Source: Calamus simplicifolius (lineage: Eukaryota; Streptophyta; Magnoliopsida; Arecales; Arecaceae). Taken from it: a stretch of DNA of 64,000 nt. Under the pieces are notes generated by a model. It was not told the origin of the DNA, made no database searches, and worked only from the letters and a program-made list of their open reading frames with translations. Position 1 is the first letter of the stretch, and each line of letters begins with the position of its first letter. The DNA lies in the NCBI GenBank assembly GCA_900491605.1, contig UESW01001800.1, positions 191,163 through 255,162 on the forward strand, read 5' to 3'. Shown piece after piece: positions 1 through 10,640 of this stretch. Both the position numbers and the translations under genes were made by a program.

Positions 1-142
1 TGCCTCTTGAAGACGCTAGTCGTTCAATTTGAAATTTATACCCATTAACAAAGTAGCCAGTAGAGGTTGTTACGGTCTTTAATGGCCATTGCACTAGACA
101 TTTAATGAAAATATTGTTGGTTGTGAACCATGTACCGTTTAC

Positions 143-400
143 CTACAAATTAATAAGCTATTCACAACCAATTCGAAAAATAAAAGCCATTATTGCAATT
201 AATTGAGTGATACTACTCACATATTCATAAAACCAGTAAGCAAACTCCATTTCTAACTTCTGTCCAATGTCAATTTGACTGATGTTGGGAGTCATTTGTC
301 GTTGTCTATCACAAAACATCCTAAAGGGATGATAACAATTAAAACTTTTGTTAGCAACTAGAGGTATATTATAATTTAAAGTAATGAAGTGTATACTTAC
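143..400 (-). other. Second intron in the tnp2 pseudogene
   Basis: Minus-strand exon YYILMNYREVDPYIE is followed by GTAAGTATAC at 400. The intron ends TTTGTAG at 143, and the next exon reads VNGTWFTTNNIFIKC and then GYFVNGYKF, both typical of the C-terminal part of CACTA transposases. Confidence 0.55.
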
Positions 401-720
401 TCAATGTATGGATCGACTTCTCTGTAGTTCATTAGGATGTAATAATGCGCTGCACTATACTCCGCATCGCTCAAATCTCTTGACTTCTGCCTCCCAAATG
501 AACGACCGATACCTTTAAAACTGATATTCTACCATCATTAGTTTGTCCTTCGTCCACACATACATCATCGTTACGACCAAGATTTTGGCTCTTCATGTGG
601 ATGTGACTCTCAAAGTAATGAGAGGCAAAAGCTGAAACTTCTTCAACTATGTGTGCATTGCATATAGAACCTTCAACCTTTGCCTTATTACGCACATTAT
701 TTTTTAACTTCTTAAGGTAC

Positions 721-816
721 CTACATGTAAAGGTAAGAAATAGAATAAATCAACTTTCTTGCAATGAAATAAAATTTTAAATATGAACATGTACAACCGA
801 TTATTAAGATATTTAC
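721..816 (-). other. Intron in the tnp2 pseudogene
   Basis: On the minus strand the exon ends ...CCTTTTGAGAG and the intron begins GTAAATATC; it ends TGTAG before GTACCTTAAG. Joining the exons continues the DUF4218-like reading (WMYPFER then a lysine-rich stretch), which supports a real splice unit. Confidence 0.6.
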
Positions 817-3098
817 CTCTCAAAAGGATACATCCAGCGATACTGCACGAGACCAGCTATACTCGCTTCGTATGGCAAGTGAACCGGTAAATGCTCCATT
901 GAGTCAAAAAAACTAGGAGGAAATATTCGCTCCAGCTTGCATAAAATAATTGGAATTTCATCCTCAAGCCTTGCCATGGATGCAGAAGTAATGACTACGG
1001 CAGATAAATCCTTGAAGAACAAGCTGAGCTCGTCAATGCCTTCCACACATGGTGCAGAAGCAACTCACGAAAAGCTAAAGGCAATAACCACTGCATAAAA
1101 ACATGGCAGTCATGACTCTTCATGCCAAACAACTTGAGCTTATGCATGTCCACATACCTACTGATATTTGAAGCATAACCATCTAAAAATTTTAACCCTC
1201 TAACCCAGTTACATAAAACTTCTTGTGAATTTCTGTCAAGAGTGTAACAGGCTTTAGGATAGGTCCCGTCAGCATTCCTTCTCAAATCAGCTCTTCTGCA
1301 GTACTGATTAAGTTCTTCTCTGACTTTGCAGTGTCTTTGGTTTTTCCCGGGATGTTTAGCACCGTATTAAATATGTTGTCAAAGAAATTTTCTCAATATG
1401 CATAACATCCAAGTTATGCCGGATGAGATTTGTGCTCCAATACGGCAGATCCCAAAAAATACTTCATTTCTTCCAGTTGTGTTCTTTACATATACGGCCA
1501 TTGATTCTATCTGCATCGGCTTCCCAAGCATACCTCAACCGTAAATGCTCTATAGTATCAAATATATCTGTGCCAGACCTAACCAGTTTGGCAAATTTTA
1601 TGACTGCTTTGTTCTTCCGGAAGGTGGTCAAGTTCCGCCTAACCATGACTGCTTACCACTCTTATGCAATGTGAATGCATCAGAATCATTCATGCAGTAA
1701 GGGCATGCCATACGCCCAGCAGTGCTCCAACCTGACAACATTGCATATGCTGGGAAGTCACTGATTGTCCACATCAAAGCAGCTCTAATGATAAAATTTG
1801 TTTCATTGAAATGTCGTAGGCCATGACTCCAGTTTCCCACAACAATTTCAATTCGGCCACCAAAGGTTGCAGGAACACATCAATTTTTTCCTTTGGATTT
1901 GATGGTCTAGAACCAAAACTGTCAAAAACATTGCAGTATCTTTCATGCACTTCCATGGAGGAAGGTTATATAGAGTCAGTATCACGGGCCAAGAAGAATA
2001 CTGTCAGCCCACTTGACCAAATGGTTGGAAGCCATCGGTACAAAGACCTAATCTCACATTCCTTATATCATCGGTGAAATCAGGATGAATGTCATTAAAA
2101 TGCTTCCATGCTTTTGAATCTGATGGATGCCACATTTCATCTTCTTTAAATTCATGTTTAGCATGCCATCTCAAATCAGCAGCTGTAACCTCAGAACTGT
2201 ATAATCTTTGCAGGCACGGAGTCAGAGGAAAGTAATGCATCCTCTTGTAAGGTACACTCTTCCTCCTACTTATACTAGCTCCCCCTTCATCGTTGGTGTA
2301 CCTCGATTGCCCACAAATCTTACAATATCTCAGCTCTGAGTCTTCACCCCAATATAACATACAATTATTCAAGCAACAACCGATCTTATTAACTGGGAGC
2401 CCAAGGCCACGCAACAACTTCTTTGTTGAGTAAAAACTATCTGCTAAAACATTATCATTTGGCAAAACTTCCTTCATTAATCCAGCTACTGCATTGAATG
2501 CCTTTTCCGATAATCTATGTTCTGCCTTAATATTCAACAACCGAGTAGCCATAGACAATTGGGAATGACTCTCACAACAAGGATACAATTCTTGATTTGC
2601 AGCACGAAGCATATCGTAAAATTGTTGTGCATCTGGATTTGGTTCTTCCATAAATGTATTCTGATTGAATTCATTACCCGATGCATTCATCACCATTTCT
2701 TCGTATCTGTTTAAATTCACACATGGTTCATCAATGGGAATAGAAACTTGTTGGCTTGTAATAGCTGCACCCATTTCCTCTATTTCACCATGATAGTACC
2801 AAATATCATACCCAGGAACAAAACCCTTTTTACACAAATGCACCTTCACAGTTTCAACATCCATGTACGCTTTATTCTGATACCTGTATAAGTTGCAGGG
2901 GCACCTAATCCTAGGCCCATCCATCCATTCAGGTTGGCTACATGCAAATCCAATAAATTCTTCCAATCCATTCAAAAAATCTGGATTAAGCAGGTCATCT
3001 TTTAATCTTGCATACATCCAAGAGCGAGGTCTGCTCATTTTTGAACAACTTATACAATTTTCTGATGAACCAATAAACAAAACCATAATATAAAACAA

Positions 3099-4930
3099 TA
3101 TAGTATTAATAATTTTATGACTAAATTAGTTATGTTACACATCCAAGGTAAATAATAACCATTTAAAAAATTTAAAACAATAGATCAATTTTATTTTAAT
3201 GATTGCAACCAATTGATTAGGTCAGGCCCTGCTAAGGTCCCTCCTTTGCAAAGCCGTGCCACGTAGAGTTTGTGAGACTTCACGAGTATACAGGTGTCCT
3301 AAATTAATTCCACATTCACGTCATATCTAAAAGGTAAGGCCCTATCCCATTCAAGATTATTTTATGTGATATGGTATTCTACTATTCATTATCATCATTT
3401 ATGTTAAAATTTTAGCAGCATTTCCCCATATGTTCTCCTAAATGTGTGGCATATATGCCACACTAGGAGAACGTATGAGGAAATACAAACCACAATCTCA
3501 ATAGACGATAATTAATAGCAGACTAACATATCGCAAAAAATAATCTCAAACTATCCACTAGGACAATTTGAGAATTTGTAAGACCACGTCTTGCAAATTC
3601 TTAAACAGGTCTAAAGGTTTCAGTGCTGCAAGATATAATATTCTTAAGAAAAATAATTTGAGAATTTACAAGATTATGATCTTGCAAGTTCTCTTGATTG
3701 TTATACATATTTTGATTGTGGTCTACAGTTACAAACTTATAAAATTGATATTACGTCAAAGATAACAACCTTAATCCAATAGTTATGCATAGTAATATGT
3801 AATAATACTATGGTTTCAATATTGGACAGGCTGGACCGAAATTTTCCATAACATATCAACCGTGGCACATCTATTAAAGTCATATATAATCTAATCCCCA
3901 ACATAACATATCCCAATATGAAGGAATTGTAACTTAAATTAAAGCCTAATTCACAACAATTTCATAATGACAATAATATGGAATAGCATATGTCATGTTC
4001 ACCAGTAAACTACCATGCATAGTTTAATAGACTGAGAAATTGAACCATGACTATTTAAAAATCACTAATCAATTAAGACTGAATTAATTTAAAACATAAG
4101 CACTAAATAATTGTAAAGCAATTTCTTTAATTAATTTACTATTTATTAGAATAACGAATAAGCAAATACTACAATGATGTTATATTGCAACCATTATTTA
4201 TTATAATACCATAATTTATTTAAATTATTTTATATTATAATATTATGAACTAATATAAGTTAATACATAAATAATATGACATTATTAATATTATGACATA
4301 ATATAATTATCATAAACATACTTTTTTTAATGATCACAGTAAATATTATAGGTTAAAGGGACAATAAATTTTAATTTTTATATTTTATAACAAAAAATCC
4401 AAATATTTAATTATATCATAATTTCATATTAATTTATAATGAGTTTATTATAAATATTTTTTATGGGTAAAAATGAATATAATATTAAATTTAATATTGT
4501 AACATGAACTTATAATAACATTCTAACAATAAGATATAGATGAAAAAATTATTTTGAATTTATTTTAAAATTTCATCAAACACAAAATAGTTCAATATAA
4601 TGATGTTATAGATTCATTATATTCTAATATTCTAATATCATATAATATAAATTTTTTAAAATATTAATATAATACTATAGTGTATTCCATCGCTATTGTA
4701 ATATATTATTATTATATATAATGATATTACTACATGGGGTTTTCTAAATTTAATTGATATAATAATATGATTGAATAAATTATTAAGGTTAAAATTTAAA
4801 ACAACTTATAAATAATATTTTTAATAATAATATTAAATAATTTAATCAATAAAATTAGTTTTACAACATATTTTGTAATATAAAAAACAATATTTTATAA
4901 CAAAATTTTTTATGTTAATAAATTTTTTTA
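3099..4930. other. AT-rich non-coding interior of the CACTA element
   Basis: Apart from the palindrome at 3420-3484, this stretch is strongly A+T rich (long TAATATTATAA runs, especially 4130-4920) with only short chance ORFs. By position it would be the 5' untranslated and promoter region of the transposase unit. I see no clear TATA box that stands out from the AT background. Confidence 0.5.
3420..3484. repeat. 65-bp near-perfect palindrome
   Basis: The two halves pair around ATAT at about 3451-3454. The inner core is GTGTGGCATATATGCCACAC, then TCTCCTA/TAGGAGA, then an outer TTTCC/GGAAA arm. It lies about 390 bp upstream of the transposase start and could form a cruciform or an RNA hairpin. 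No function is assigned. Confidence 0.7.
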
Positions 4931-4939
4931 TAATATTTA

Positions 4940-5560
4940 ATAATTGGGATGAGGTGGGGAAAAACCCCCCTCTCTTTTGTTTTTTTTTTTTGCTGGGCTG
5001 GCCACTGTGGCCAGGCCGCGACCACCACGGCAGGCAGCGGCCGTGGCCGGAGATGATGGCCACGACCGTCGTGGTCGGCAATGAAGGGGGGGTGGGGAAA
5101 ACCCCCCTCCTGTTAATTTTTTTTTTTGGGCCTGGCAACCGTGGCCAGGCCACGGCCTGCCACGGCCGGCCACGGCAGTGGCCATGGCCGTCTTCTCCAG
5201 CCATGGTCGAGGCCATGACCGGAGAAGACGGTCACAGCCGTAGCCATGGCCGGCAACGAAGGGGGGGCAAACCCCCCTGTTAAATTTTTTTTTTTGGCTT
5301 GGCCACTGTGGCCAGGCCATGGCCGGCCACGGCAGCGGCCATGGCCGGCAACGAAGGGGGGGGGGTGGGGAAAACCCCCCTCCTGTTAAATTTTTTTTTT
5401 GGTCCTGGCCACCGTGGCTAGGCCACGGTTGAGGTCGTGGCTGGAGAAGATGGTCACGGCCGTAGCCGTGGCTGGCAACGAAGGGGGGGAACCCCCCCTG
5501 TTAATTTTTTTTTGGGCCTGGCCACTGTGGGCAGGCCACGGCCGGCCATGGTAGCGGCTG
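4940..5560. repeat. GC-rich tandem repeat array with embedded palindromes
   Basis: About five irregular units start near 4965, 5085, 5260, 5355 and 5485. Each carries a G-run then C-run (GGGGAAAACCCCC type), a poly-T tract, a palindromic GGCCTGGCCACNGTGGCCAGG block, and a CACGGCCGGCCACGGCAGCG block. Open frames here are low-complexity by-products of the repeat. GC-rich internal arrays are known in large plant CACTA elements. From 5560 to 5830 the DNA is still G-rich (GGAGGGAGGGGAGG) but not regularly repeated. Confidence 0.7.
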
Positions 5561-5961
5561 TGGCCAGAGAAGATGGCCACGATCGAGGCTGTGGTCGAGA
5601 AGACAGCCATGGGAGGGGGCAGGGGAGGAAATGGGGGAGATGGGAGGGAGGGGAGGGAGGGAGCTAGGGGAGGTTTACCCAGAAATAGGGATCGCCGGCG
5701 AGGTGGTCGGGTGCCGGAGAGACGCCGGAGCAAGGTGCTCGGGTGCCGGAGAGCCACCGGAGGTGGGGAAGAGGGAGGAGGAGAGAGACCAGTTGGGCGG
5801 GTGAGGGGAGAAGCCATGAGAAGAACAAAAAATTGGGTGAGGCGATGATCGATTCGACCGTTGCGATACATCTGATCGGAGACGATCCGATGGTTGCGAT
5901 CGATCTAACCCATGATATGGATTTGTGATGATCGATCAAACCGTTGCGATCCATTCGATAT

Positions 5962-6408
5962 AACAATTTTTTAAAATTATTTAAAAATTAAAATTTATTT
6001 TTTTAATTTTTTTTGAATTGCGTCACTAATGCATTGCTATTTAGCGATACATTTTATTGCGTTGCTAAATTAACAATTTTTTAAAATTATTTAAATTTAT
6101 AATTATTTTTTTATTTTTTTGAATTGCGTCGCTAATGCGTCGCTATTTAGCGATGCATTTTGTTGCATCGCTAAATTAATAATTTTTTAAAATTATTTAA
6201 AAATTAAAATTCATATTTTAATTTTTTTTGAATTGCATCGCTAATGCGTCGCTATTTAGCGATGCATTTTGTTGCATTGCTAAATTAATAATTTTTAAAA
6301 TTATTTAAAAATTAAAAATAATTTTTTTAAATTTTTTTGAATTGCGCTGCTAATGCGTCGCTAATGAGTCGCTATTTAGCGATGCATTTTGTTGCATCGC
6401 TAAATTAA
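5962..6408. repeat. CACTA subterminal tandem repeats, about 107-120 bp units
   Basis: Four units begin near 5962, 6070, 6178 and 6287. Each has an AT-rich half (AATTTTTTAAAATTATTTAA) followed by GAATTGCGTCGCTAATGCG, CGCTATTTAGCGATGCATTT and TGCATCGCTAAATTA. The GCGACGCA/TGCGTCGC words occur in both orientations. Subterminal repeats of this sort are the binding sites of CACTA TnpA-type proteins in well-studied elements; here that role is inferred. Confidence 0.75.
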
Positions 6409-6580
6409 TGGTTTTTATAATTTTCTTAATTTTTGCATCGCTAATGCGTCGCGAAATTGCGATGCATCTTTTCTGCGTCGCTAATTACGTCGCTATTTAT
6501 TTTTGTCACTGATGCATCGTAATTTTGGTCGCAATTTAGCGATGCAAAAATGCATCGCTAAATTGGCGTCGCTATTTTAG

Positions 6581-6595
6581 TATTTTCTTGTAGTG
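6581..6595 (-). repeat. CACTA terminal inverted repeat
   Basis: TATTTTCTTGTAGTG, that is CACTACAAGAAAATA on the minus strand. It marks the outer end of the transposon; tca at 6596-6598 would be the target duplication. Confidence 0.8.
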
Positions 6596-6599
6596 TCAG

Positions 6600-6990
6600 T
6601 TGACAGGGCCCCCCCAATTTGGGGGCAATTTTCCTTGCTCCAGTGGCTTCAAGATGGGCACCTTCCGAAGCACCAGATCACCGGAGAGGAAAAATTTCCC
6701 TCTTATTCGGGTGGAGCGATAACGGGCTACTCTTTGCTGGTGCGCAGCTCCTCTGATTCAAGCTTTCTCCCTAATTTCCTCCACCAAGTTGGGGTTGGTA
6801 CGGACTGCTCGTCGTTAGCCTTCTCCGAGTAGCTCTCCACCCGTGGAGAGGGGAGTCCTATCTCCATGGGATGATAGCTTTTGTGCCAAAGGCCATCCGG
6901 AACGGGGTCTCGCCTGTGGAACTCTCTGGGTGGTGCAGTAGACCCACTGCCGAGGCTGAAGCTGGATGTTGGACTTTTGTGAAGCATGGA
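6600..6990 (-). pseudogene. Ty3/gypsy integrase C-terminal fragment
   Basis: On the minus strand, in shifted frames, I read STAPPRE..., EIGLPSPRVESYSEKAND, LVEEIREKA, AAHQQRVARY and GDLVLRKV...GKLPPNWGGPYRV. These are the standard landmarks from the end of the integrase core to its C-terminal domain in Tat-like gypsy elements. The fragment stops four bases before the CACTA TIR. At least two frameshifts separate the blocks, and no catalytic residues remain. Confidence 0.75.
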
Positions 6991-7290
6991 GTCAAGAACT
7001 CCTTGTCTTGGCTTCATGACGCCATCCTTCCTTATGCAAAAGGTGCCAAAGGGGCCAACGTGGCAACCATAAATGCCTTAATGATGGAAGGAGATAAGGC
7101 ATTAAATGTGTTAAAGAGGGTAGACGCATATGGCCTTTATGAGGCCATAAATGCCTTGGTGCGCATAGCGCAGCTACGAAAGCCGAACTATAGCGCTAAG
7201 GCGGGGAGAAGGTGGAGAGAAAGGGATCGGGCCTGCCGAGATCTAGGAAGATCCTTGCTGCAGACCACTTGCAGGGCTGCCCAGCTCCCT
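6990..7290. other. Unassigned segment between integrase and gag fragments
   Basis: I recognise no family here. It contains a chance plus-strand open frame and short local inverted repeats around ATAAATGCCTTAATG / CATTAAATG. It is presumably filler or unrecognised internal sequence at the deletion junction of the gypsy element. Confidence 0.35.
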
Positions 7291-7589
7291 TAGGATGACG
7301 AGGGGGTGTCTGTGGCTCCATGCGGACCGGAAGAGGAGATGGCTGGGCAAACAGGGGCTGCGTTCTCCTCAGGAAGGCGCGGAACAAGAGCAGCTGGACG
7401 GGGAGCTTCATGCCGTCCCTGAATCAAATGGGTCAGTGCTTGGACCTGCTGGACCAGTGTGACAAATTGGTCCTGGGTCACTGGGGCCACTGGTGGTGGT
7501 GGTGGCGGTGCCACACTGCTCACCGGATTAGGTCTTTGGGAGACGACCTGGTCCCGGGCTTTGGAAGTAGCCTTTCTTCGATTGGCCAT
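7290..7589 (-). pseudogene. Gag N-terminus of the truncated gypsy element
   Basis: The frame starts MANRRKATSKARDQ at 7589, has a proline tract PPPPPP, and then a leucine/glutamine-rich segment QFVTLVQQVQALTHLIQG, as in gag N-termini of plant gypsy elements. It lies about 70 bp downstream of the PBS, the expected place. It ends at a stop after about 99 residues, so the capsid and zinc knuckle are absent. Confidence 0.6.
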
Positions 7590-7659
7590 TGGAGGGGTTC
7601 TCTTCAAGTTCGAGACCCTTATCTCCTGGATCACAAGTTTATGGAACTTGAGGGCCCTT

Positions 7660-7672
7660 CCTCTAGCGCCAA
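7660..7672 (-). other. Primer binding site of the truncated gypsy element
   Basis: TTGGCGCTAGAGG on the minus strand, two bases after the LTR end ...GCAGCAACA. The priming tRNA was not identified. Confidence 0.55.
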
Positions 7673-7674
7673 TT

Positions 7675-8853
7675 TGTTGCTGCTGAAATCTGTCCTCCGA
7701 CTCGGGCGCGATCGGGCTGCAGCGTGGGCTCCCGCCTGGGTGGACCTGCAAAACAGTCCTCGCGCGAGAGGCATTGGGGGTGGCCCTCTGCGAAGATCCT
7801 TCGACACTCAAGTCAGTGGGGATCGGCAATCAACAAAAATGGGGAGAAGGCTCTCGCTGAAGAGTCTCTCCAGGGTGGCCTCTCGAGGGCTCTGAGCAGA
7901 GTGCTCATGGCGGAAAGGGGTGAGCAAGCATGTAAAAAAGATGGCGTACCTAGGGGGGTCTGAAGCTGTGATATTTATAGAGGATCACCTGGTTGTTAGG
8001 GAGCATCGGGTCTGAAAGCTGTTGAGATTCGAATCCAATCTGTTATAAGATCGGTAGGATTCGTATCCAGTTAGTTAGGGGATCGACGGCTAGGAGGGCT
8101 CGTTAGTGCCTTGGGATTCGGTGGGAACATAGGCCCCAGGGCTTAGGCCACTCTCAGATATGATTCTCCTTTTGAATCTTAAGGATTTAAGCCTTCCTGC
8201 GTTAAAATCCGCAGAGGGGGTGATATCGCTTGGGCTAGGCCGAGAAACGAGGTGGCTTGGCTAGGGCCGAGAGACGAGATAGCTCGGCTAGGCCGGGAGG
8301 CGTGATAGCTCGGCCGGGGCCGTAGGATGAGAAAGCTCGGCTGGGGCCGAGAGATGACAGACGATAGCTCGGCTAGGGCCGAGAAACGAGAAGGTCGGCC
8401 GAGGGGACCGAAAGACCGAATAGGTCGGCCAGGGGGGCCGAAAGGCCAAGTAGGTCGGCCAGGGGAGCCAAAAGGCAAGATGGGTCGGCCAGAGGGGCCG
8501 AACGGCAAGATGGGTCGGCTAGAGGGGCCGAACAACAAGATGTCGGCCAAGGGGCCGAATGGCAAGATAGATCGACCAGAGGGCCGAACGACAAGATAGA
8601 TCGCCAGAGGGGCTAAAAGGCAAGATCGGTCTGCCAGAGGGGCCGAAAGGCAAGATGGGTCGGCCAGAGGGGCCGAACGACAAGATGGGTCGCCAGAGGG
8701 GCTGAATGGTGAAGCGGCTTGACGAGGGGCTAAGACGGCCCGATCCATCAAGGCTGATTCGTCTCCAGCAGGTGTAGTCCAGCGAACAGAGATCAGGGCT
8801 AGCCTTAGCCACATGCACGATCGTTGATGCAATGATGATTTTACCCCTCAACA
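7675..8853 (-). repeat. Long terminal repeat (about 1.18 kb) with internal minisatellite
   Basis: On the minus strand it starts TGTTGAGGGGTAAAATC (8853) and ends ...GCAGCAACA (7675), next to the PBS. Its middle (8390-8700) is a minisatellite of roughly 30-bp units of the type GGTCGGCCAGAGGGGCCGAA. The second LTR is not in the window, so the outer end at 8853 is inferred from the TG...CA rule and from the change into L1 sequence. Confidence 0.6.
8390..8700. repeat. Minisatellite, about 30-bp GGTCGGCCAGAGGGGCCGAA units
   Basis: About ten imperfect copies of a G+C-rich unit lie inside the LTR. The long open frames here (for example a serine/proline-rich minus-strand frame) are products of the repeat and not genes. 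Confidence 0.75.
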
Positions 8854-8859
8854 ATAACC

Positions 8860-10640
8860 AAATCAAAATATACCCCAAAGGTAGGGTACCACTCTCATTC
8901 AACTGCATTATACAATCCAAGCTAAGATTATCAGGCCTTTGGACAGCAGCCTCAGTTGAAGCTCCCACACCCCGGGATCCAATAACAAGGGGGTCAGGAC
9001 GCTTTGACTGAACCTAGACGGCCAATTTAAGGCAGGATAAAGCCGCATCGGCCTTAGAATTAACTTCCTTTGACGACTGGCCCCCAATCTCAATATTGCC
9101 TGACTCCTGCCCCGAGGACACCATATCAGACCTGCTGCCATCAGAGTTAGAACCCCGACCGTGGATAGGGCTAGCTGATAGAATAGATTTCCCCTTAGAT
9201 CCTTTAGAATGGAAGCAGTGCCTTTACCCTTCCAATTGTCACTTTTACAGATGACCGCGGAGGGAGGGACTCCACAGGCCTGGCACGCTTAGAAGGGCCT
9301 GGATTGGCATTAGACCGGGCAAAGGACGAACCATCCCACTTGCCCGCTCCCAGAATGGAAAAGGATTATTAGACTTCAAACTTGGGGTCACAGCAATCTG
9401 AAGATCTTGGATTACTTTCTGAACATCAATCCGCTCGGCCACCTTAGGACTGTTAAAAACGGCATGGGCTCCCTCAACCGGCATGCCAGGGCTTATGCTG
9501 GAACCAACCACTGCTGACCTGACCCCTTCTGCAAGCTGGCCGAACGAGAGCTGGAGCCGATAACACACTGAAATGGGACTTGCGAGCCTTAGAGGATCTC
9601 CTTCGACTCACCTTAGCAGGAATTGACCAGCCCTCAGGCAGTGAATCCGGCTTCAAAGAACCAACAGGGGGTGGATCAGAAGGGACTTGGGAGGATCCAG
9701 GATGCCTCAACGAAGACCTCTGCTCCGAATCTGATGGTCGATGACGGCGCGAAGCTGACATCCAAGGCCCAAAGCAAGGCCCAGCTAGAGAGGAATGCTC
9801 AGCCGCCGAGCTTGAGAAGACAAAGTGCAGGGGCCAGTGAGGTGGATTGAACCACAATTCGGGCAGATACCTTCGAGATTTTCAAATTGGAATTGCTGCC
9901 AAAAGGGAATTCCGACACCCTGAATACGAGCACCCGGCCGGAGAGGATGCCAGAGATCCACGCGGATGCAGGCTCTAGCGAATCCCCCCTGGAGAGCTGC
10001 CGAGTTGCAGTATCAGCGAAGACATACTCACCCGCCGGCGCCAAAATCTCCCTCAACACCTCATCCTTCCAAAATTCAACCGGGAGAGAGGGCAGGCGCA
10101 CCCAAAGAAGGGCAGGGCCACAGCATCAGCAGTCGGAACAAACTCCGGCCACCACGCTTCAATGGCAACCGGCTGTCCATTGATCACCCATGGTCGGCCG
10201 ATCACCAAATCCTTCGCATAGGGTCCTCAAACTGAAAAATGTGGCAGCAATGAGTTAAGCTTAACGGATGAATGACCCCAGGAATACCCGCTCGCCGGAA
10301 TTCCCTGAGGAATGCATCCGGCAGAACCCATCTATGGAAGGTGCGGGCCAAGATAGCCTGCTCCCTCCAGGAAAAGCTCGACTCCTCCAGCGTCGCCGTA
10401 GCAATCCGGACCACCTCTGAAAATCGGCCTTCCAGATCAGCCACCACAGCCGGCGACGGGGAAGATGACACCCAAACAAACCCAGACGCTGGGCCTCTGC
10501 TCCCAGCCATTGAGGCAGCAGACTCCCCAATCGATGCCATTGCAGATGAGGAACACCAGGAGATGACCCACTGGAAGCAATGGCCACAGGGAAAAGCCTG
10601 ATACACTGGAGATCAAGCAATGACGATCGGATGCACTAAT
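8860..10640 (-). pseudogene. L1-type (LINE) ORF1 remnant, DUF4283-like
   Basis: Reading leftwards from about 10540, the frame MASIGESAASMAGSRGPASG leads into RTFHRWVLPDAFLREFRRAG and THCCHIFQFEDPMRRIWFG, then PWVINGQPVAIEAWWPEFVP (about 10190-10130), LPSLPVEFWKDEVLREILAP (about 10090) and a following AGEYVFADTATRQL. This order is that of the N-terminal domain of plant L1 ORF1 proteins. A proline/serine-rich tail follows (9860-8900) with several frameshifts. No zinc-knuckle cluster or reverse transcriptase is present: the element stops at 8853 where the gypsy LTR begins. The 5' end is kept and the 3' part lost, the reverse of ordinary LINE truncation, which fits disruption by the later insertion. 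Confidence 0.6.

Larger units (their letters stand above)
1..3038 (-). pseudogene. tnp2-type CACTA transposase, degenerate
   Basis: The first 320 or so codons (3038 down to about 2055) are open and begin MSRPRSWMYARLKDD, the start of the transposase-associated domain, with the CPCNLYRYQNK segment following. The tnp2 core starts at LGLCTDGFQPFGQ (about 2050) and then breaks: the continuation ALMWTISDFPAYAMLSGWST (about 1720-1780) is in another frame. Family-typical blocks follow in order leftwards: LKLFGMKSHDCHVFMQWLLP (about 1080-1150), ELSLFFKDL (about 1010-1030), and a DUF4218-like segment ending in HLPYEASIAGLVQYRWMYPF (about 820-880). Two introns with GT/AG ends are visible at 816-721 and 400-143. 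The last exon runs off the window. I start at 3038 because this Met directly precedes the conserved SRSWMY-like motif; an upstream in-frame Met at 3098 has no family match. Stops and frameshifts make this copy non-functional as written. Confidence 0.85.
1..6595 (-). mobile_element. CACTA (En/Spm) DNA transposon, 5' part; left side runs off the window
   Basis: The right boundary is a terminal inverted repeat: 6581-6595 reads TATTTTCTTGTAGTG, the reverse complement of the CACTACAAGAAAA start typical of plant CACTA elements. The next three bases (tca) are the candidate 3-bp target duplication, but the other end lies outside the window so it cannot be confirmed. Inside, subterminal GCGTCGCTAATGCGTCGC-type repeats occupy 5962-6595, GC-rich tandem units 4940-5560, and a tnp2-type transposase is read leftwards from 3038. 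Order and orientation fit one element transcribed on the minus strand. Flanking DNA at 6600 is a gypsy integrase C-terminus, so the element seems to have inserted into an older retrotransposon. Confidence 0.82.
6596..8853 (-). mobile_element. Gutted Ty3/gypsy LTR retrotransposon
   Basis: Read on the minus strand, this holds an LTR (8853-7675), a primer-binding-site motif TTGGCGCTAGAGG (7672-7660), a gag N-terminus (7589-7290), about 300 bp of unrecognised DNA, and then directly an integrase C-terminus (about 6990-6600). Protease, RT, RNase H and the integrase core are missing, so a large internal deletion has occurred. The 3' part is cut by the CACTA element at 6595 and would resume outside the window. 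Confidence 0.7.

Noticed and set aside
3568..3765. Small plus-strand frame with a hydrophobic C-terminus
   Set aside because: Lies inside the AT-rich CACTA interior; composition explains the hydrophobic residues.
4842..5970. Overlapping open frames on both strands over the GC-rich array (100-160 codons)
   Set aside because: They consist of repeat-encoded Pro/Gly/Arg/Trp-rich strings, follow the repeat units and have no domain; a product of high GC and few stops.
6871..7293. 140-codon plus-strand frame next to the CACTA end
   Set aside because: It overlaps, in the opposite sense, recognisable integrase C-terminal sequence; no family match.
8179..8968. 217-codon minus-strand frame with FGPSGRPILPFG-type repeats
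   Set aside because: Pure translation of the LTR minisatellite.
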